From: Ignavibacteria bacterium | Lineage (GTDB): Bacteria > Bacteroidota > Ignavibacteria > Tepidaquicellales > OLB5 | Reading direction: 5' to 3' | NCBI GenBank assembly: GCA_014879675.1 | Contig: JACSRQ010000080.1 | Span: forward strand, 1-35,873 | DNA length: 35,873 bases | Shown: positions 31,821-35,873 of the stretch, piece by piece | Position numbering within the stretch: the stretch's first letter is position 1 | Layout: every line of letters starts with the position of its first letter | Made by a program: the position numbers and the translations under genes | The notes under the pieces: generated by a model | Database searches by the model: none | What the model was told of the DNA's origin: nothing | What the model saw: the letters and a program-made list of their open reading frames with translations, nothing else

Positions 31821-33410
31821 TTATTTAATTTCATGTACCGGTTCATAAACGAAGACTATCCATTTATCTGTTTCCATGGCTTTCTTCATGTCATTGCGGA
31901 CATAAGCGCGTGGTGCGGTAAGCTCAGTAAAGATCGTGTTCATTAGTGTGGGATTTTTCCTGAACATTATGATCCCCGAGGGATTCCGTTTCATGAAAGT
32001 TTTTACTTCAGCCGTCAACCCCTCTTTATCAACCGGCACGTTGTAGCTGCTGATAAGAATTTTTTCGGGCGGAGCAAGCCTGGTGCGGTATGGTACGTAC
32101 AGAATACTCGAGGCGTTATCATCCGCATCAAAAATGAGCGATGGATACTTACGGATGTTGTTATCAATGAAGCTGAGAAGCTTTGCGGTTTCATCCGGCT
32201 CATCGGCTGTAACAATAAACTCAATTACTTTCGGGAAAAGTTTGTTGTATTTTTCGGGCACCATTTCTTTAACATAAGAAAGCGGTACACACGAAGCAAT
32301 AACCACTGCAGCGATCGCGGTTTGCAGCATACCGGAGCGAATTTTTGAAAGCTGCAAATTAAGCCCGGCTGCGGCAAACACCGGCGCAAAAAAGAACACC
32401 AGGTATATATAGTGTGTAGTATGGTATATGGTTGATTTTGCACCCGCGGCACCATTTATAAGCGAAGGAGCCAAAATTGGTATCAACAGCGTTATGAGAA
32501 GCAGTTTAGGACGCTGCTTATAAAAATATATGAGCCCTTTAATGAAATACCAGAACAAAATCACCGTAAGCCCGAATACAAGGAAGTAGAACGGGAGGAA
32601 AAATCCTTTTAGCCTGAGGGCGGCATTCAGACCATGTATATTTATTGAATCAGTGTATTGATCCGCGGAGTTAATAGTTTTGAACGGTTCGCCGTACGCC
32701 TGGTAACTTATAACTATCCACAAAACCTGAAACAACAGTGTTAGAATGATATAGTAGCCTGCGCCCTTGCGGCGGGTAAGAAAAACAAGTAAACAAAAGG
32801 GAAGGAGCACAAAAATTGCTTCCGGCCTGGAAGCCAGTGCAATAAAAGAAAAGAAACCGGCGATAACAAAATACATTACGCTTTTTTCAGTATAGTGCGC
32901 TTTGACCAGGTAATAAACCATAATACAAACAGCCGCAAGAAAAGTTTGCTGCGCATAGGGTTCAAAGTTCAAACGGAATATCACGGGGTTCAGAGTTACT
33001 ATAATAAACGAGAGCATAGCGGTTTTGAAATCGGTAAGTATTAAAGAGAGCTTAAAGATATAAATGCATCCGATTGTCATTACTGCTATCATCGCAATGG
33101 CAGGGGTAAGGTATATTTCACCCGTCATTTTGATTATAGGTCCCATAAAGTAAAACCACAATGGGTGGCCTGATTCAGGCATGATAAAAAACGGATTTTG
33201 TGCCCACCATAAAGCATTCCAAACCCGTGTGGCAGAGTCACCCATATCCATCATGTTGTATGGAATGAGATATATCTTCGCAGCAATGGATATAATAACC
33301 GCTGCAATAAATACAGATACCTGTACGGCGGTAAGCTTTTCAGGTTTAAGCGTAAATTCTCCCGCGCCAAGAAGCTTTGGAAACAAAAACGGTTTTGAAG
33401 ATTGGTTCAT
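31821..33410 (-). CDS. GT-C-fold membrane glycosyltransferase (ArnT/PMT-like)
   Basis: A 529-residue protein with about 11 membrane helices followed by a roughly 120-residue soluble C-terminal domain. The first periplasmic loop has an acidic pair, MMDMGDSATRVWNALWW, as expected for the catalytic Asp of GT-C enzymes using polyprenyl-phosphate sugars. RPEAIFVLLPFCLLVFLTRR and FEPYAQQTFLAAVCI are typical of the ArnT/mannosyltransferase set. It would transfer a sugar at the periplasmic face to a lipid, protein or glycan. ATG at 33410; 37 nt separate it from the GT2 gene upstream, indicating an operon. Confidence 0.85.
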   Translation of the reverse strand: MNQSSKPFLFPKLLGAGEFTLKPEKLTAVQVSVFIAAVIISIAAKIYLIPYNMMDMGDSATRVWNALWWAQNPFFIMPESGHPLWFYFMGPIIKMTGEIYLTPAIAMIAVMTIGCIYIFKLSLILTDFKTAMLSFIIVTLNPVIFRLNFEPYAQQTFLAAVCIMVYYLVKAHYTEKSVMYFVIAGFFSFIALASRPEAIFVLLPFCLLVFLTRRKGAGYYIILTLLFQVLWIVISYQAYGEPFKTINSADQYTDSINIHGLNAALRLKGFFLPFYFLVFGLTVILFWYFIKGLIYFYKQRPKLLLITLLIPILAPSLINGAAGAKSTIYHTTHYIYLVFFFAPVFAAAGLNLQLSKIRSGMLQTAIAAVVIASCVPLSYVKEMVPEKYNKLFPKVIEFIVTADEPDETAKLLSFIDNNIRKYPSLIFDADDNASSILYVPYRTRLAPPEKILISSYNVPVDKEGLTAEVKTFMKRNPSGIIMFRKNPTLMNTIFTELTAPRAYVRNDMKKAMETDKWIVFVYEPVHEIK

Positions 33411-33447
33411 AAACTTGTTCTGAATTTTGTTATGATCTTATATAATT

Positions 33448-34395
33448 TCATTTCATAAAACTGAGGTTCGGCCTGCCCGAGTGGCCAAACAATCCGGCAT
33501 AAGTGCCTTTGAGATAGTAATACCCGAGCTTGAGATCGCAAACGCGCATAAACCAAAGCAATCTAACAGGGAATTTTAAAATATCCGTAAGATATGAGAT
33601 AAACATGTTAAGATAAAATTTGTGTTTTCGGAAGTACAGATATTTATTGCGCTGGATAAGGTAATACTCGAAGTAAAATCCCTGCTTGTTCTCCTTCACC
33701 CATTTGTGGTTATGCCACAGCACAGCCTTTTTGGTAACTATTGATGTGAAGCCTGCTTTTTTCAATCGTGCAGCCAGATCGATCTCATCGCCATAGGCGA
33801 AATATGCTTCTTCCCATAAGCCTGTTTTTTTCAGCGCTTCTGATCTTACAAGCATGGCCGCCCCGCTTACCATATCCACTTTCATGCTTGATGGTATATC
33901 CCTTTCAGATTCGGCAAGTTTTTTGCCTTCAAAGTATTTTGTAATACTGTACGTATCAAAATCTGCTTTAACGCCGTATTCCTGTATTACCGGATCCTTT
34001 TTATCAGCGGTGTAATACAGAATTAGAGGTGAAGATGCTGCTGTTTCCGGCGAGGCCTCAACGGCATTCACTAATTCCAGAAGGCAGTTTTCTTCAAGCT
34101 CGGTATCATTATTAAGGAATAGGATATATTTAAATCCATCTTTCATGGCCTTTTCTGCACCGAGATTATTGCCGCCGGCAAAGCCTGAGTTCTGCCCGGC
34201 AATGATGTATTCTATATCCATGCCTAGATTGCGGTTCAGCTCTGCGGAGTGATCCCTATCTATTGCATCGGGATTGTTATCCACGAAATAAATTTTGAAA
34301 TCTTTGTAGGTTTGCCTGTATAGTGAATTGTAAAGCAATTCCAGGTTATGCTTCTGGCGGAACATTACTAAAATGATCGCTGTTTGTTTTGCCAT
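33448..34395 (-). CDS. GT2-family glycosyltransferase (rhamnosyltransferase-like)
   Basis: A 315-residue GT-A fold enzyme. Nucleotide-binding start AIILVMFRQKHNLELLYNSL, FVDNNPD, QNSGFAGGNNLGAEKAM and the metal-binding DxD region LFLNNDTELEENCL; VSGAAMLVRSEALKKTGLW and YGDEIDLAARLKKAGF supply the acceptor-side acid. The pattern is common in rhamnosyltransferases of O-antigen loci, but the sugar is not fixed by sequence. It overlaps the upstream GT4 gene as ATGA (34395), implying translational coupling. No membrane helix is evident; it works at the cytoplasmic face. Confidence 0.93.
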   Translation of the reverse strand: MAKQTAIILVMFRQKHNLELLYNSLYRQTYKDFKIYFVDNNPDAIDRDHSAELNRNLGMDIEYIIAGQNSGFAGGNNLGAEKAMKDGFKYILFLNNDTELEENCLLELVNAVEASPETAASSPLILYYTADKKDPVIQEYGVKADFDTYSITKYFEGKKLAESERDIPSSMKVDMVSGAAMLVRSEALKKTGLWEEAYFAYGDEIDLAARLKKAGFTSIVTKKAVLWHNHKWVKENKQGFYFEYYLIQRNKYLYFRKHKFYLNMFISYLTDILKFPVRLLWFMRVCDLKLGYYYLKGTYAGLFGHSGRPNLSFMK

Positions 34396-35654
34396 CAGCC
34401 CTGTGAGCGGTTATGTTCTGAATACACCTTCTTGATGAGCCCTGTGTAGTAGGCGGAGACTTTTTCAATGGTATGGTTCTGTAAAACAAAATCCCTGCCC
34501 GCATCGCCAAGCTTTTTTGTTAAGCTGCGATCTGTAATGAGTTTTTCCATTGCCGAAACAACCGAATTGACCGAAAGCTCAACCAGTACTCCGTTTGAGC
34601 TGTTTATCAAAAGGCCGGTATCGCCGGTATTGCTTGCTATAACTGCATTGCCGCATGCCATTGCTTCTATCACACTTTGCGATGGGTAGTTTGTTCCCGA
34701 TTGCAGCGAAACAAATACAGAAGTGCCAGAGAAAATTTCCGGCGGATTTTTGTGGAACGTAAAGTTGATTTGCTCCTTCGGGCCGTTAGATGAAATAAAC
34801 TCGTTTACCGCGCTCACCAGGCTGCCTTCGCCGAGAATATGAAATTTAACGTCAGGGTACTTCTTCAGAATGATCAACGCTGCTTCAAGGTAAAGCATCG
34901 GATTTTTATCCGGTTCCAGCCTTGCTGCAAACGCAAACTCAAAACTCTCTTTACTGCCCGGTAAACACTTTGAATAATCTATGAATGAAGATGGAGCGAT
35001 ATTAATTTTATCTTCGCTTATTTTAACTCCGCGCTTTTTTACTCCCTCGGCAATGTATGGACTGAGGAAATCCACTGCATCAGCCTTTTCCAAAATACTG
35101 TTGAATGAGTAATATTTCCTGTACCAGAGCTTTTCGGTATCGGTCAACACATCGGTGAACCAGCTATCCATATCAGAAAAGATAACAGCGGGCCTTGAAG
35201 GCTGTTCAAAATAAAAAACCAATGGCGGCCCGCCAGCAAAGATGCCGATTAACACTTTTACATTATACTTTTTTACTAATGCGTCTATGCTATAGAATAA
35301 TTTCTTCTGCTTGAATTTGTTTTTGAAATACCAATAGTATTTCCTGGCAAGAGAAACCTGTTCATTCAGAATAAGCGGATCGGGAGAATTATCGTTATAT
35401 TGCACCGGTCCGGAAGAGTCAGTTGTTTCGTTTGCCCTTTCGCTTGTTTTCCCGATTACATCGATATAGTCAAATGTTTGAGCCGGAAAGATCCGCCGGA
35501 TGTGGCTTTCCATCAGTGGATTTATGAAGAGGCGGATATTATGCGGATGTTTTTGGCTCAGAAATGAGCTTAGATTCAGGAATCTTTTTTCAGCGCCGCC
35601 AAAAGCGCCGGTGCTGAAGATAACAAAAGCTGTATTTGGAAATCCGCTGTCCAA
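34395..35654 (-). CDS. GT4-family glycosyltransferase
   Basis: A 419-residue GT-B enzyme. N-terminal motif FVIFSTGAFGGAEKRFLNL; the second half has FEFAFAARLEPDKNPMLYLE, YPDVKFHILGEGSLVSAV and the donor-binding block SGTNYPSQSVIEAMACGNAVI with the conserved Glu. A long insert (about residues 65-110) is charged and low in complexity. The start is TTG at 35654; its codon follows a short A/T-rich leader and no ATG lies nearby. It is the first gene of the minus-strand GT4-GT2-GT-C-cupin series. A promoter must lie within the 164 bases before the adapter, but no convincing box pair was found. Confidence 0.9.
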   Translation of the reverse strand: MDSGFPNTAFVIFSTGAFGGAEKRFLNLSSFLSQKHPHNIRLFINPLMESHIRRIFPAQTFDYIDVIGKTSERANETTDSSGPVQYNDNSPDPLILNEQVSLARKYYWYFKNKFKQKKLFYSIDALVKKYNVKVLIGIFAGGPPLVFYFEQPSRPAVIFSDMDSWFTDVLTDTEKLWYRKYYSFNSILEKADAVDFLSPYIAEGVKKRGVKISEDKINIAPSSFIDYSKCLPGSKESFEFAFAARLEPDKNPMLYLEAALIILKKYPDVKFHILGEGSLVSAVNEFISSNGPKEQINFTFHKNPPEIFSGTSVFVSLQSGTNYPSQSVIEAMACGNAVIASNTGDTGLLINSSNGVLVELSVNSVVSAMEKLITDRSLTKKLGDAGRDFVLQNHTIEKVSAYYTGLIKKVYSEHNRSQG

Positions 35655-35818
35655 TTATAGATCAGTACTTAACAGAATTATGTTCAAACATAAATATATT
35701 TCCAAATATAGCTTACCTGCTGATTTATAGATAGTAAAAAATATAACGGAATCGGCATATGGCTTTCTAAACTCCCGTTTTTAGGGTATTAAAAAAGACT
35801 TGTAGTTATGATGATTGG

Positions 35819-35873
35819 CTGTCTCTTATACACATCTGACGCTGCCGACGACGGAGAGAGTGTAGATCTCGGT
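35819..35873. other. Illumina Nextera adapter and i5 index (non-biological)
   Basis: CTGTCTCTTATACACATCT followed by GACGCTGCCGACGA is the Nextera Read-1-side transposase adapter. It is followed by the 8-base index CGGAGAGA (reverse complement of the S511 index, from memory) and GTGTAGATCTCGGT of the P5 flow-cell adapter. Bases from 35819 on should be trimmed. Confidence 0.98.

Noticed and set aside
31332-31946. 204-aa plus-strand ORF
   Set aside because: Antisense to the cupin and the GT-C gene end; Cys/His-rich noise with no family features.

Overview
This window comes from a member of the FCB superphylum, most likely the Ignavibacteria/Bacteroidota side. Two secreted proteins carry the C-terminal type IX secretion (T9SS) sorting domain with the NYPNPFNPxTxIxF pattern, putative promoters resemble the Bacteroidota TTTG / TAnnTTTG architecture, GC content is moderate, and Shine-Dalgarno sequences are mostly weak. 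No tRNA, rRNA, CRISPR array, integrase or transposase was seen. The last 55 bases are Illumina Nextera adapter plus index, so the right edge is a library artefact and not biology.

Layout. (1) 1-4656, minus strand: two paralogous T9SS-exported beta-propeller-like (SBBP repeat) proteins; the first runs off the left edge about a dozen codons before its expected stop. Both have the same promoter architecture, including a conserved TGCAC-N7-GTGCA palindrome. (2) 4868-7593, plus strand: an unrecognised 474-residue protein, a doubtful small exported ORF and a LemA lipoprotein. (3) 7859-26523, plus strand: a cell-surface polysaccharide locus. It has a mannose-1-phosphate guanylyltransferase/phosphomannomutase-like fusion, two tandem O-antigen-ligase/polymerase-like membrane proteins, GT4 glycosyltransferases, two SDR sugar epimerase/dehydratases, a DegT aminotransferase, two paralogous polytopic membrane proteins around a SAM methyltransferase, and a NeuD-like acyltransferase / WbqC-like protein / WecE-like transaminase / GT4 block. 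The locus is being remodelled: it holds one clear frameshifted glycosyltransferase remnant, one weaker coding remnant, gene-pair duplications, one A+T-rich gene and hairpin-rich intergenic repeats. An alpha/beta hydrolase (26605-27294) follows. (4) 27311-30099: on the minus strand, a pentameric ligand-gated ion channel (Cys-loop superfamily) homologue followed by a Vat/CatB-like acetyltransferase; divergent from them, an AlkC-type DNA glycosylase. (5) 30100-30554: a gene-free interval packed with hairpin repeats, including a 121-bp composite palindromic element. (6) 30555-35654, minus strand: a small membrane protein, then a likely operon reading GT4, GT2, GT-C transferase and cupin, probably a second glycan-assembly module.

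How the genes fit together. The plus-strand locus reads as nucleotide-sugar supply (guanylyltransferase, epimerases, transaminases), modification (methyl- and acetyltransferases), linkage formation (several GT4 enzymes) and polymerisation or ligation (the paired Wzy/WaaL-like proteins). The minus-strand GT module at the right may add to the same glycan. No flippase (Wzx) or ABC exporter is visible, so the locus is incomplete here. About a third of the called genes start with TTG. Many starts were settled by family N-termini and a few by clear Shine-Dalgarno sequences.
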